A stretch of DNA of 64,000 bases from Pyrenochaeta sp. MPI-SDFR-AT-0127. Taxonomy: Eukaryota; Ascomycota; Dothideomycetes; Pleosporales; Cucurbitariaceae. Position 1 is the stretch's first letter. Every line of letters begins with the position of its first letter. The notes under the pieces were generated by a model, which was given only the letters and a program-made list of their open reading frames with translations, made no database searches and was not told the DNA's origin. Position numbers and translations under genes: made by a program. The stretch is from assembly GCA_020747015.1 (NCBI GenBank), contig JAGTJM010000043.1, positions 62,001-126,000 on the forward strand, read 5' to 3'. This document shows positions 22,730 through 34,559 of this stretch, piece by piece.

Positions 22730-24103
22730 ATGGAACAGCATCTTACTGTAATGATGGATGGAGGAAAGGACCCGTACACAGATCTCGGCAATGGACTACG
22801 ATTGGAAGATATAAGCCGACGGTCAGCATGCGACCGATGCAGGAGAATGAAGACGCGCTGCGAGCGGTCGACCCTTCGGGATATCACTCAATTGCAACAA
22901 TGTCCTCGATGCAGCCAAGCACGCGTCAAGTGCGTCACAACATTTGAAGCGCAGCATCATCAGTCTGATGATTTAGCAAAGCCAAATCAGAGAAATTCGA
23001 AACAATATCGCGCACATCCGTTCAGATCAAACAGCAGCTGTCTAGTTCCGGAAACCCATGGGATTTTTGGCGAGCAACATCATCAACATCATCATCATTG
23101 TAACATGGCGCGGGAACAATTCCCCAAGCGTTTGACTGGGGAGACTCCATCAGCATCATTTGCTATGTCCAAAGATTCAAGGTCTGATGAAGATTCATTG
23201 ATACCGCATGAATTTGATCATCAATGGCATGATTTGAGCGAGAACTTTGATTTGGAGGGAAACCCTATACTCAAGAACCGGACCATCTCCTCGTCTACAA
23301 GTTGCAACACAGACAGCACGACCTTCATGGAGGACACGGCAATAACATCAGCCACTGTGCGAAGCATACTCGAAACACCGTTCATCCAAACACCGCAAGA
23401 TAGCTACAACCCTTTATTGCATAGTTTGTCAACGCCGTTAAGTCCTAATTCATCCAGCAAGACCATCATGAGTAAGCTGATGGAATTCAACAATAAAGTA
23501 CCGCACGATCTACAGGGCGCCAAGGACATAACCGGGCCTGGGGCGACGATAAAAGCACGTTAGGAAAGACTTTACAGTATGCTGTAATTTTCCTAGAGCT
23601 ACTGGGAGCTTTTAGCCATTCTAGAGATGGCTTCGATGGCAGTTCATCAAGCTCAGAAAGTACAGGATCTCGCTTTGGAGCTAGTGGCACACTCTCCGGT
23701 TGTAGTGATAAGTTGGACACTGACATAGCGTTGCAGTTGCTCTCATGCAACATGAATGTATGCAACATGTATAGGCCGCTCTATTACGGAGCTCACAACC
23801 CAAAGCTGGCAGCTGGAAGAAGTAGAAGCGCTGCCCGCGCTCCGCCTCGAAGGACTACAGAGCCTAGACATAGAGATGCGAGTTCAAGTTCTAGTGCATA
23901 TGTGTTCTCTAACATTTTTCAAGATCCAAACGGAACTTGACTTACTCAGACGGCGAGGATGGCTCACACAAACGGCCGATAGAACGTTTCAAATTGTCCT
24001 TGGGATTGGGAATGAGGGAAATCTTGGCCGAGAGTTCGGCATGGAACAGACATTGGATAATTTTCGCCGTCTACTCTTGTCCAAAGGACTCTTGACGATT
24101 TAG
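22730..24103 (+). pseudogene. Zn2Cys6 (AflR-type) transcription factor, frameshifted
   Basis: The ATG at 22730 (MEQHLTVMMDGG) leads to a binuclear zinc cluster with six cysteines, CDRCRRMKTRC ... CPRCSQARVKC, in the spacing of cluster-specific regulators. A Ser/His-rich linker with an HHQHHHHC run follows. Near 23545 the frame slips by one base (TGPGATIKA should run into DDKSTLGKTLQYA). The protein continues in another frame with FLELLGAFSHSRDGFDG to about 23770, slips again, and ends with QTELDLLRRRGWL at 24103. Such proteins activate secondary-metabolite genes. Its position beside reductase and transporter remnants suggests the pathway regulator of a dead cluster. Sequencing error cannot be excluded as the source of the two slips. 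Confidence 0.75.
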
Positions 24104-24431
24104 AAGTTTTTATCTTTTTTGGACAAGGTGGTGCATTTAAATAGCAAGTTATACCAATGATCATGATGATTATATTCAGTTTGAAACTAGTTTCCTAGTA
24201 CCCTCACACCTTTTAGTATACGCATGTAGGAAAAGAAGGTGGATAGCACTGGAAAATTTGAATGAGACTATCCGGTCGAGCTTTGAATATTAGGAAGTTG
24301 AGACTCAGAAACTATGGTAGTAACAATGAGTGTTTCTTCAAACTAACACAGGATTCCGAGACAGTACTAAGGATTGAAGAAATTTATATCTAGTTCAGAG
24401 ATACGAATAGAAGACCACTAATTTATATCTT

Positions 24432-24991
24432 TCAGCACCTGCCTCGAACTTGTGACTTTGCTGCATAGCATTTTCCCTTTCCATCTGCACAAGCAAATCC
24501 TGAGCCAGCGATAGAGCGGCAAGCCGCCTCCCACTCTTTCCCCATCAAATAGTTGCCATTACTGCCGACACACTATATAAGGCACACAATTAGGAAACAG
24601 AACTCGACGGGAATGTGGTAACTTACCCTTCCAGCATTGGCATCCCACGCCACATTACTATTCTGAACCAGTTTAGCAAAAGTTTGGCATGTACAGAACC
24701 AGTGGAATCCGGATTGTAAAAGCGCAAAGGGCTCATTGCTCCAAATGTACTGGTAATTTTTTGGAGATTAACTCACTCTATAGCCTTGTTTGGCATAGAA
24801 CGCGCAGGTGTCCACGGTGATTCTTCCGTTCCAACTGTCGCCATTGCTACAAAAACACGAACCGTGGTCATCCGCAACGACGCTTCAGGTAGGCCCAGTA
24901 AGCTAAACACTAATGATCAGCCAGTTTTTACTCACAATGGTATTACAACGCTGGTCAAAAGCGCGGTCATGGAGAGCGATACAAGCTTCAT
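24432..24991 (-). CDS. Small secreted cysteine-rich protein (10 Cys), four exons
   Basis: No long open frame exists, but splicing gives 141 residues. Exon 1 (24991-24936) encodes a signal peptide MKLVSLSMTALLTSVVIP. Exon 2 (24882-24777) starts FVVADDHGSCFCSNGDSWNG. Exon 3 (24749-24627) contains WFCTCQTFAKLVQ. Exon 4 (24572-24432) contains EWEAACRSIAGSGFACADG and ends RGRC. The introns are 24883-24935 (53 bp, AAG acceptor), 24750-24776 (only 27 bp; using a GAG acceptor it becomes 45 bp, in the same frame) and 24573-24626 (54 bp, clear CTAAT branch). Total coding length is 426 nt. The mature protein has ten cysteines, fitting five disulphides. I do not recognise the family; an effector role is inferred. 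The very short second intron is the weak point. Confidence 0.6.
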
Positions 24992-25906
24992 TGTGGACAA
25001 GGAGCAACGTAACACTGGTTCTAACAAGCGGAAAAGAATTGTCAATCGCGATAGAAATTGTTTGTCTGATTGATAAGAGGATATGCAATAGCTTGACTAA
25101 CTCGAGTATAAAGCGTAAGTTAGGTAGTTATATATATCATGGTCCGCAGCAGCTTGAGCTACACGTGATTTTCTTGAGTCGATGAGGAGATGGCATGAGC
25201 TTTGCTCTTGTATTGTCTCGGCCCTTTTCCTGTGAACACGAACCTTATCGGAGATTTTCCCGCAAATCACGCCTCAAAGTACTGCCTAAGGCGATAACAA
25301 GTTCAGTCTGCCTTATCGATATGCCTTGTTGTTTTAATAAACAAGAACCAACCTTCCTAATTCACCATAGGGGTTACCATTCACACGATCCCCATATTAC
25401 TGTAATGTAGTGACACGAACAAAATGACCACGGCAGTTGAGAAATTGGACAGGATTACACCATTCGGCTATTGATCGTAACGCGACAAGACTACAAATGT
25501 AGCGTAAGTGGTGGGTTAAAGGCCGCACTGGCATTCCAAACTTCGAAAGATAGATCAATCATATGCCGAAACCCTTGTCCGTAGCCGACCCTCCCTTGTT
25601 CCCATGTGATACAAGGCAGATATGGCTCGATTCATGCTAGAAATGAGTTTAGACCCGGCTTTTGGTTCACCAAGAGATTGCGCGAATTTGTGGTTGGTGC
25701 CAAAAGCGCAAAGTTCACCTTAGTGATTCTTCAACCTTGTACATATCAACAGACATAAATATCAGCGTCAGGTCACTACCAGGTGAAACCTAGCTTCCAC
25801 CCACAAACCAACCTGCATTGGCACTCTTTAAAATAGCGGTAGTTTCTCCATAGCAGTGATCAAGCTCTGTTCTCATACACACTCACTTTGCATTCTTATC
25901 GACAAG
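24992..25906. other. Shared 915-bp region between two divergent secreted-protein genes
   Basis: The cysteine-rich gene reads leftwards from 24991 and the celp0028-like gene rightwards from 25907, so both promoters lie here. No convincing exon is visible in between. TATA-like words (ATATATAT at about 25128, TTTAAAATAG at about 25827) are present, but I cannot assign them. Confidence 0.45.
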
Positions 25907-26716
25907 ATGCTGCCCCAACGCCTTCTGTTAGCTATTTTCTCTCTACATAAATTTTCTGTGGCTACAGTCCTTCCACATCCGTACAGCATTTCCGATACGA
26001 AGCAAGGCCGGAGCTCCAACGCAAGCCCGAGGGTTATTCAACCTGATGAAGTCATTGTCTTTGGTCGCAATGGTGAACACAAGATCATGAAAGAATCCGA
26101 ATGGGAAGAGCTGGTTCGCCAGGATGAGCTGTTCAGCCAGCAAAGCGGGCCCAGCGAAGACTTTGTTTCTGCAGCTTTGAACAGCACTGCCAACGAAGAC
26201 ACTCAATCAGTCAAACGCGACTGCGAAAAGAGTACTGAGCTACAAATTCTGGACACAACCTACTTCAACAACTGGGATGTTCCCATGTCTGGTGTAATCC
26301 AGGCTAACGGAGTAACACCTGGTCCTGGTAACACAATTTCTGTTACGGACGGGTTTCAACTTGCCAACGCTATTACTGTTGGTAGCACAACAACTGTCAC
26401 TCTCATTGCTGCTATCTTACAAACTGCTGTTAATTTTCAATATGCGCGCACGTGGACTACCACTTACACTGCTGCATATACATTTACTGTCCCCAAAGAT
26501 GACTATGGCCTTGTCATCAGCAATCCATATACGCGCAGAGTCTCTGGAAATACACTCTCTGGATGTACAGGTAGCTGGAACAAAGAATACTTCCAGGCAG
26601 ATTCGTACTTCGAAACTTCTCAAAGCGGCCTCAGTTGGGTACAGGGTGTTATTCGGCTCTGTGCTAGTTCCAAATACCCAGTACCATACTGTCTAGGAAA
26701 CGGAGTGCACCGTTAA
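25907..26716 (+). CDS. Secreted celp0028 effector-like protein with Kex2 site
   Basis: The ATG at 25907 opens a 269-residue protein with a signal peptide (RLLLAIFSLHKFSVATV). An acidic pro-region follows, with a dibasic Kex2 site at residues 103-104 (SVKRDC), then a mature domain of about 165 residues. That domain has the pattern I know from celp0028 effector-like proteins of plant-associated fungi: FNNWDVPMSG, RTWTTTYTAAYTF, a GLVISNPYTRRVSG stretch, LSGCTGSW, SGLSWVQGVIRLC and a C-terminal C.G.G motif. Four cysteines remain in the mature part. It is intronless and intact. Expression in the host and a role in virulence are inferred from the family; no function is established here. Confidence 0.75.
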   Translation: MLPQRLLLAIFSLHKFSVATVLPHPYSISDTKQGRSSNASPRVIQPDEVIVFGRNGEHKIMKESEWEELVRQDELFSQQSGPSEDFVSAALNSTANEDTQSVKRDCEKSTELQILDTTYFNNWDVPMSGVIQANGVTPGPGNTISVTDGFQLANAITVGSTTTVTLIAAILQTAVNFQYARTWTTTYTAAYTFTVPKDDYGLVISNPYTRRVSGNTLSGCTGSWNKEYFQADSYFETSQSGLSWVQGVIRLCASSKYPVPYCLGNGVHR

Positions 26717-27229
26717 AGTAGATCAAATTTAGGCTGAGAGTAGATCAGGGCGCAAGATGATGTAGGGAATTGGACAAAATCTAGTAGATTCATGGTCTCA
26801 GCCGAGTAATTACAGATGTGATAGCTATTTGGTCTTGCTGCGACAAGTTAAGAACATTAGTAACTTTGCGATGGATAAATGCGATGGTGAAGTTGAGGGA
26901 AGAGATGGGGAGGGTGGATGGGTCTTCGATGGAGCTTCGATTGAGAATGGAAGGTCCAGTTTCATTGATATTTCAACCTTTGCCAGATTGAGAGAATTTA
27001 GTGTGAACATGACAATTACATTCGTTACTCGATTTCTCCAAATGCTCTGCTATGCTCTGCAGTATTGCCTATAGCGCAACCGGAAACTAGTATCGCCAAG
27101 CTTTCTCGTGTAATTCGTTCGTAGACTTTAGTGCCCGCGATTTAGTTGCTTTCCTAGACGAATACGGTATAAATTGTGCCCTTCATACCGATCGAAAGAA
27201 TACGGCAGGCGCTTAACCTCTCTTGTGAT

Positions 27230-27271
27230 CTTCTTCTTCTTCTTCTTCTTCTTCTGATTCTGATTCTGATT
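27230..27271. repeat. CTT microsatellite followed by three TGATTC units
   Basis: About eight CTT units run into TGATTC repeats inside the 26717-27439 intergenic region, which otherwise holds no recognisable gene. It lies a few hundred bases past the 3' end of the sugar transporter gene. Confidence 0.9.
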
Positions 27272-27439
27272 ACATTATGATGATCGCTTTGAAATGTCCC
27301 TAGACGCCTTGCTTTTCGCACGTAAGTCGTGGCCTGCGGCTCTCACGTGAGACTATATTTCTCAATTCATCCTCTCCACTGCATCACATAGTCATAGCTA
27401 AACAATAAAAAGGTTGCTACAATTTCGCTTGCAAAAGAT

Positions 27440-30197
27440 CTAAATGGCATCGTCTCTTTCACCATGAGTCACCCTTGCCCATTCATAGAATGGAATTGGT
27501 GGGTCAACTTCCTTCCTTGTTAAATACCTCCACCAATTGTCTCTGACGTGCTTCCTAATATAACCTATTCTGTACGCGATATGCCATCTTGTTGGTAAAT
27601 CGAATGTGTACTGTAACTCTTCTAAGGTCCGCATCCTGGTCTCTGGAACGAACAAATATACAAGTACAAATGCCACCAAATTCAAGCCGGCGAAGATAGA
27701 GAGCGCTGCCGTCGCACCCGCGCTGAACAGCACAAATGGAAACACCATGACCAGAACTCCTGCGCCTAAAAGGTTGACGGCAACAGAAACGGCCATACCA
27801 GCTTCACGAGACACTGAAGTTTGAGAAGTCAGTAATAGCTTAACCCTATCTGCACAAGAAGAACACTTACCCAGGGGGAATACTTCCGCTGAAATCGAAA
27901 AAGGTGATGTTCCGGCCGTTGGTGCATAGAACATCGTAAATATGATTGCAAAGATTGAAACCAATGGCACTCGCGCCGATAAGTTTGGGACTTTGAACAA
28001 AAACGCAAAGACCAGCATCGACCATGCCATGTTAGGAAGCCCAAGCGCCAGCATGATGGAGCGGCCGATCCTGTCTGAGAGCCAATAGGCCGGAAGTCCA
28101 AATACATAGTTCGCTGCACCGAACGCGAGGCCGATGATCGCAGCTGTTCGGGCACTCTCCGAAAGATTCTGTGTGCCCTCAGTGATGAGCGAGCGCTCCC
28201 ACACTATTGTACCCTAAAGATGCAAAATCAGCAGAATTCTTCAATGGATCTCATGGAAGTCTTACTAAGAACGCGATAGTGTTTACTCCAGTCATCTGTT
28301 GACTAATCATTGCAATGGAAGCACTCAACAAGGCTCTTCGGCATCGTTTGTTTCTCCAAAGCTGAACCAGTCTCTTGAAATAGCCAGTTACCCCAATGTG
28401 GTACGAATATGGATTATCTTTCTTCTTCGCACGCTGTATTCCTACATCGATATCCAAACTCGATAGATCACTTACTCTTCGCTCAAGATTCACGAGCTCG
28501 ATATTCCTGTCGCGATTGAAGTCGTTTACCTGGCTGGATTGTTGGTGGCTGTCCCTGGGTTGCGCTATCCCACCTATATTGAGAGTTGACGCATCCTGAT
28601 TGACATCGTTCGAATGATTTGACTGCCTTGGTGAGATGGATGCTAGTGAATTGTTACTCGGGGGTTGGGGCCCATGTGGCAAAGGCCCTGAGAGCGCGCC
28701 GGACGAGCCCTGTACGCTAAAATCAACCCGCTCGGCCAAATTTCCATACTCATTGGCGTGTCCTTTCAATAACCGACTTTCGAAATCGAGCTGTGCATGT
28801 GCATACATGAAGTCACGGCTACACAACAGCCATGTAGTCTGGATCTGTTCAAAGGCCTCTAGGGCTTTCCGGTACCTCCCATGTTTCATCAAGTATCGGG
28901 GAGATTCCGGCATAAGATAAATCATAATCAATAAAGGAATTGTAGGTATCAGAACAGTATTGGTGAGAATCCTCCAGCTCCTGTAGGAGTCGCTTACATA
29001 GACAATGACGAGCAAGTTGGCCAGAAATCCGAAGAAGATACCTTCATTTGTTCAGCATTTTTCACGGCTCTGGCTTCGATCATGCTTACCTGCTGCATCT
29101 GCAAGCTGCCAATTAGCAAGAATAGCCCCGCGGATGTGCTCTGGTGAGAGCTCAGCGGAGTAGATGGGGACTGTACGTGGTCAGAGAGCGACCCATACTT
29201 CAGACCACGCCTTGTAATCGTCAAACTTACTGATGGACGCCTTGGCTCCTAACGCAATTCCGTTAATTGCTCGACAAATTGCCAGCTGCGTAACATTTGT
29301 TGTAACAGAAGCCCCGATCGTCGAAGCAATAGTTATGGCACATGACAGCATCACACTGCCACGTCTTCCCAGGACATTCTCTTGCAATGGATCCGCCAAG
29401 ACTGTTCCAAATAGACCTGCTGAGAGCAGAGGTATAGCATTGAGCATGCCAAAGATCCAAAGGTCAGAATTACTGCAGTTGTCCTCGGGGCGATAACATA
29501 ATTTGAATTGTTCGGGCATCCCGTACGCTGTGCCGTTATTGGCGCTTTGCGTCCAGCCCTGAATCATACCACCAAGACTTGCTGTGATGATAGTTGCACG
29601 GAAGAACTTTGACTGCTCCCAAAACCCAGTAGTTTTATCCTTTTCTTTCTCCAGCAACCTCTTCTCGGGCTCTGTGAGTTCTTCGGCGTACCGGCTCATT
29701 GCCTCATGTTTATCTCGAGCAAGTCTTGCCCCAAACCGGAGCAGCTCATACCTGTCTTTAAGATCTGCCTGCACCACGAATTGCCATACATATTCTTCGA
29801 GCTCCGTGCGTCCAGTATTGATATCAACCCTGGTGTCGTCAAATGTTAGGAAAGGGTTGTCGATGCTTTCACGTGGTCAGCAGCAGCTCAATTAGCACTT
29901 TAATGTACTAACATACGTTTGTCGTGGCCCTGTTGAGTCAATCTGTGCCGCTGCCAGTTTTCGGTCCCCACGTATTCCACTCGTGACGATCTGTGCAATG
30001 ATCAGCTCCAAACATATTCGGGCGAGGATCTAATTGCAGCTTACTGGGGATAGGGCGCCGTTTGGCACCTTGTACTTCGTTGTCAGCAAGTTTCGCGCAT
30101 GAGATATTTTATGTTGATGGCCTTCAAGACTGGCAGCGTCGATGACCACACTTACCCGGTCACCCATGCTTTCTACAGGAGCGGAATTGTCATTCAT
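27440..30197 (-). CDS. MFS sugar-porter family transporter
   Basis: This is a multi-exon membrane transporter of the sugar/inositol porter family, expected at the plasma membrane. The likely start is the ATG at 30197 (MNDNSAPVESMGDR, donor GTAAGT). Small 5' exons follow, including one with SIDNPFLTFDD. The core shows NVLGRRG in loop 2-3, PESPRYLMKHGRYRKALEAF, a long Ser/Gln-rich central loop, and PETRMRTLEELQYTF after the last helix, all family signatures. Introns such as 29171-29230, one joining ADAA to GIFFGFLANLLV, one joining TIAFL to GTIVWERS, and one after FSISAEVFPL split the TM segments. About 12 helices can be counted. The central loop of about 150 residues is longer than usual. Substrate not determinable; the first exons are approximate. 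Confidence 0.82.
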
Positions 30198-31316
30198 TAT
30201 CCTGACTGTTGAAATCGAGAGAAACGCGCTGGAGATACATAAGAAGCTGTCTCATCAGGTCGCACACCGCGATGGCAAGCAGGGTTGGTATTATACCTCT
30301 AACTAAACGATATCTCCTCGACCCACAAGGCTGACTGGGGCTCTCCACAACCACAAGCGCAAGGCAGGTCTGCGGGATCGTCCCTAGATCCCCGCCCAGC
30401 CCTTCATGCACTGCAAAGAGCGGCCCCCTTGGGGACACATAAGCGTAACTCGCTTTAGGGTTCGTACTCTCCCGCCCTGACGGTATTGGATGCCTTGCTT
30501 TTTTCATCCCGTGGAGCCAATCAGCAGCCAACAAGCAAATGCTAAGCTGCTCAGCTTCCAATATTACATCACATTATCCCTCGACTGACCGGACATGCTT
30601 CGCCCTGCACACCTTTTGCGTTTTCCATGATCATCTGCCTTTCTCACATTCAGGAGGACACCTAGAAACCTGTGCGAAGACCGTGCTTCAGGCTTTTCGG
30701 CGAGTAGGCAAAACACCCCAACTACTGACCTGAGTGTTCAGCAGCAAATTTCCACATGCCACTCAGAGAAAGAGGCTGAGCCATTGCCCGTTTTCACCGC
30801 TGCAAATTCGCGATGCTCAGCCTGCGCCTCGTTCACCCCCCTGTTCTGAGGTCAGTTGTGCACGACCAATAGTTCGCACGTGAGTGTCTGCCTACCTGAT
30901 CTGCGCCTGCGCTGCCAGTTGTCTTCCCCGCTCGCCTGGGAATCCAGGACTAGCTGTCATCCCAGTCCCGGTACCCGGCTTTCGTCAATCTTTGATCCTT
31001 CGACGTTCTGTCATCCCGATATCCGCAATATTCCTTCCGGATCCTCACGGGCTCTCCCAGGTGCTTTGCGCATGCCTGGGGTTTCGTTCCTGTCACGACT
31101 ACGTGCCACGCGTTGTGCTCAGCCACCTCAAGTGTTTGCTCGCTTTCTGTTATATGCGCCGTTAGTCTGGGTCAAGCGGTGCAGTGATCCCGCTAAAGCT
31201 TCCCCACCTAGCCTTGCACTCACAGCACCACCTCCTAGACCACTGCCTCCTTCGCCTGCACGCAATCTGATCGTCCCATCCACCAAGCTGGACCCACTCA
31301 CAATCCCAACGCCATC
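30198..31316. other. Divergent promoter region between transporter and ankyrin gene
   Basis: The transporter reads left and the ankyrin gene right, so this 1.1 kb carries both 5' regions. CT-rich stretches occur from 30890 to 31300, as is common upstream of fungal start codons. No further gene is seen. Confidence 0.5.
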
Positions 31317-32600
31317 ATGGCTGAACCGGTCTCGAGTGTGCTTACTATAGTGACGGTGTCCCTGGCGGTGGTGAGAGAAACCACCAGGTATATCCAGGAA
31401 ATCAATGTCGTCAATGAGTTGATCGGAAGTCTTCTCAAAAAACTTAAAGATCTTCATAGATTGATCAAAGTGGTGGAGACGACATACAGGGGAGCGCATT
31501 CCAGCGATTCCAATGTATCGTCACAATTTGTTGGTAAAGTCCTCAACGCTTGCCAAAAGCGCTTATCAGACGTCAAGCCTCTGGTATATGAACTGGCATC
31601 GCGCGATTCTGAGACGTGGCTACAGAAGGTAGCACTAAAAAGGCGGTCAGATAATGTCAAGAAGGAAATTGAGCAAGCGATCCAAGATATTAACACTGAT
31701 ATGGAACACATTCGGACAGGTATTAGTTGTTGGAGTTTGTCAGTATAATTTATTCTCTGGTAGACGGCCGCTGACTCAAGTACAGGGACGTTGCCTCTGC
31801 TACTCGTCGCATTTCGGAAGCAATAGCAACAGTATGTCATCGGCACTGTATATGACCATTCAATAACAAAAGCTGATATCATGCAGCAACAAGCCCTTAC
31901 TATCCGCGACGACTTGCAACAAATCGCCGATCGAAACACAAGCCCTCTCAGTCGCACATTGTCAAATGCAGAGACTCTCTTCAGCCACGACCCGATTGCG
32001 CAGCTACGAAGGACGTCGACTGCAACATCAGGGTCAAGACCTTCTATATCTTCTGCTTCGTCGCGAGTCATGCAAATACAATCAGACGATAACGAGAGCA
32101 TTGTATCACATCAAGATCCTATAAAGCCAAAGGCGAAGAGCGACTGGGTAGATTTTCACTTCCAGATAGCGAAGTGCGAGGGAAATCAGGCGCGGACTGA
32201 AGAAATACGAACAATACTGCAACAACACTCGGATGCTTCATCGCTCGCGAGATCAACAGACTGCTCGCTGCGAACACCTCTACACCTTGCAGCTCAGCGC
32301 GGGGATATCGAGCTGGGGCGCATGCTCATCAAGTTCGGTGCAGACGTCAACGCGAAAGACTCGGAACCCTCCACTGTACTCGATCTTGCCGTAGCCAACA
32401 ACCAGCGGAAATTCGTGGCTTTCTTACTTAGCCACGACGTTGATGAGACAGCAATCCTGAAACGAAACGAACAGAAGTTCAAGGAAATGAAGAGGATCAT
32501 CGAATTCAGCAAAAACACGACACAAAAGGTGCCTAAGACTGCGACAAAGAAACAGGACGGCCAGACGAGCTGGAGCTCACGCATGAGGCTTCTGACTTGA
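31317..32600 (+). CDS. Ankyrin-repeat protein with an N-terminal helical (Helo-like/STAND-type) domain
   Basis: The ATG at 31317 starts MAEPVSSVLTIVTVSLAVV, the pattern of the fungal STAND/Helo-like N-terminal domains that occur in incompatibility and NLR-type proteins. Helices with VVNELIGSLLKKLKDLHRLI follow. The frame continues through an exon with DVASATRRISEAIAT (about 31787-31832) and, after an intron 31833-31880 (GTATGT...CAG), QQALTIRDDLQQIADRN. Two ankyrin repeats lie near the C-terminus (TPLHLAAQRGDIELGRMLIK, then TVLDLAVANNQRKFVAFLLS), followed by a basic tail. The exact ends of the first intron (about 31719-31785) are unresolved. There is no nucleotide-binding domain, so it is not a complete NLR. 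Function unknown; signalling by protein contact is an inference. Confidence 0.72.
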
Positions 32601-33900
32601 ATCGCTTATGACGAGATGAATGCAAGACAGCCAGAATAAAGTATCGCCGAGCAGCAGCACCAACCGCAGCAGTCGCACAAGAAGCAGGCTGTGCAGGGCG
32701 CCTGATGTTTTGCCTGATTGCACAGGGGAGAGATGCTGTGAGCTCACACAGCCGGGTTCTGCCTTCGAGCCCCGCGTACCCACCTCTCGGCACGCTTGGA
32801 CGTTGCGTGGCGAACCGTCCCGTTGCGGAGAAGCTCGCGTTACTAACCCGCTCTGGTCATCGGGTGCGAGATGACATGGCAAGAAAGTTTGAGATCTTTA
32901 TTACCATACTGATCCAGACAATTCTTGACTGCGGACAAGGTGTCAGCATGACCACCATACCTCACAAGGACTCCCCATTATCAAATCTACCCTCGCCACC
33001 TCATCCATCCTTAAGTCGCTTCAGACCCATCACGAGATAATATACAGACAACTCCGTCTGGGCCGATTTCTTTTTGAGATCTCGTTATATTCTCGATGGC
33101 GCTAAGGAGTACTGGACCTTCGAGGTGGCATTCCATGGTGGGCACAAATGTCTCTACGAATAGAGTCCTCAAGTTCCCTGGTCGGCAGTTGACTATATGT
33201 ACCGATGCACAATTGGCGCACGATGCAGTGCACATGATTTCTGTGCGCTCTAATTCTTAAGCCCAACCTCAACTTTAGACCCGTGGCCATTCTTCATGTG
33301 TAGCAATGGCGGACTGTCCAAACAATGGTACTGTAAGCCATATCTTCGATTCTTTCTATTGTCGCGACATACTAACCATAGTCGCACAAGCCATATGTTG
33401 ACCGTGTCGTTTCACCCTTCTCAGATCTCGTAAGGCCACCTGACGACCTCGTCTAGCAAAGTATTGTACATAAGCCTAGCTTTTGAGAAATTTTTTACAT
33501 ACCCGATACCCATATTTCATTTGGCATGTGGTGGCCAAGAGAACGTCGATGAACATACTACCAAATTTACTATTAGTTCTGTAACATAGCTTGTATAAGC
33601 ACTGTATCGGGAACTTCACGATGGTTGGTCTGTCTTTAAACAAATCAACGTGTTCGTTCCCAACTTCTTGTATTATAATTTGTGACAACCCAAAATATGG
33701 AATCAGCACAATCATGCTCCCAGGACAGCCGACAACACGGCCTTGTGGAATGATGCAGGTGCTTCTCGCAGTTCGCAAAGTGATTTAAACGAGCCTGATC
33801 ATTGTGAAACTTGCACACGAACGAAATGGGTTAAGTTCCAAGCGGTTGACTGATCTCATATCAAGGAACTAGATATGCTATTGTCTACAATGCGTCGTCT
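32601..33900. other. No gene recognised
   Basis: Several short frames occur on both strands (for example 33476-33778 minus), but none shows a family pattern, a plausible start with splice sites, or consistent codon use. Confidence 0.35.
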
Positions 33901-34149
33901 TTGACCAATAGGGTGTCTATTTGCAACCAAATCTATGTTTAACGATCCTACTCCCGCTTCACAAAGCTAGACAAGGCACCCACCCTTGTATTCTGTACAC
34001 CCGAGCTGCTACTGGATCTGTAGGTTGTCTTGATCCATCTTCTCTCAAGCTGGCTTATTGCTGTCTATCCAATTTGATTTTCACCTTTCATCCAAGTACA
34101 GAAGTTATATGCACACGTCGTTCTCGTCTTACGTCATTTCTCTCTCAAA

Positions 34150-34545
34150 CCGTGACATGGTTTCTTCTGTAAATTACGAAAACCGACAAGTTGATATGTA
34201 TACTTTAGGCGTTGTGATATGGCTCCTAGGCCAAAGTGCTTTCAATCCAGAGTATTCCGATGCGCATCTCAACCCAGCACTACGCCAAAAGAAGCCCATT
34301 AACCTCGAAAATGGCATCCTTACTTCTCTTGCGCTCGTGATTACATTTTGTATTCGGCGCTTCTAGAATGCATATTCATATGGACATTTTTCCTGCTTTA
34401 CCAGAACAGGCCGGTTGGCAAAGTATTGGCGATCGCGAAGGGCTTGTCCTCGGAAATCAAGCCATCCTATTCGTATGTAGACTTTGACCTACGTATAGAG
34501 TCATGGTTGTATCATATTAAGCTATCAAGGGGTCTAGAATAGACT
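34150..34545 (+). pseudogene. Possible protein-kinase C-lobe remnant
   Basis: A frame at about 34170-34250 reads NRQVDMYTLGVVIWLLG, which resembles kinase subdomain IX (VDxWSLGVVxxxLL). Shortly upstream, about 33990, another frame reads LVFCTPELLL, similar to the activation-segment GTPEYLAPE. The following segments up to 34545 and beyond carry stops, and no ATP-binding lobe is visible. This would be a short decayed kinase fragment. The resemblance is local and could be chance. Confidence 0.28.
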
Positions 34546-34559
34546 TCATCAAAGTAGCG

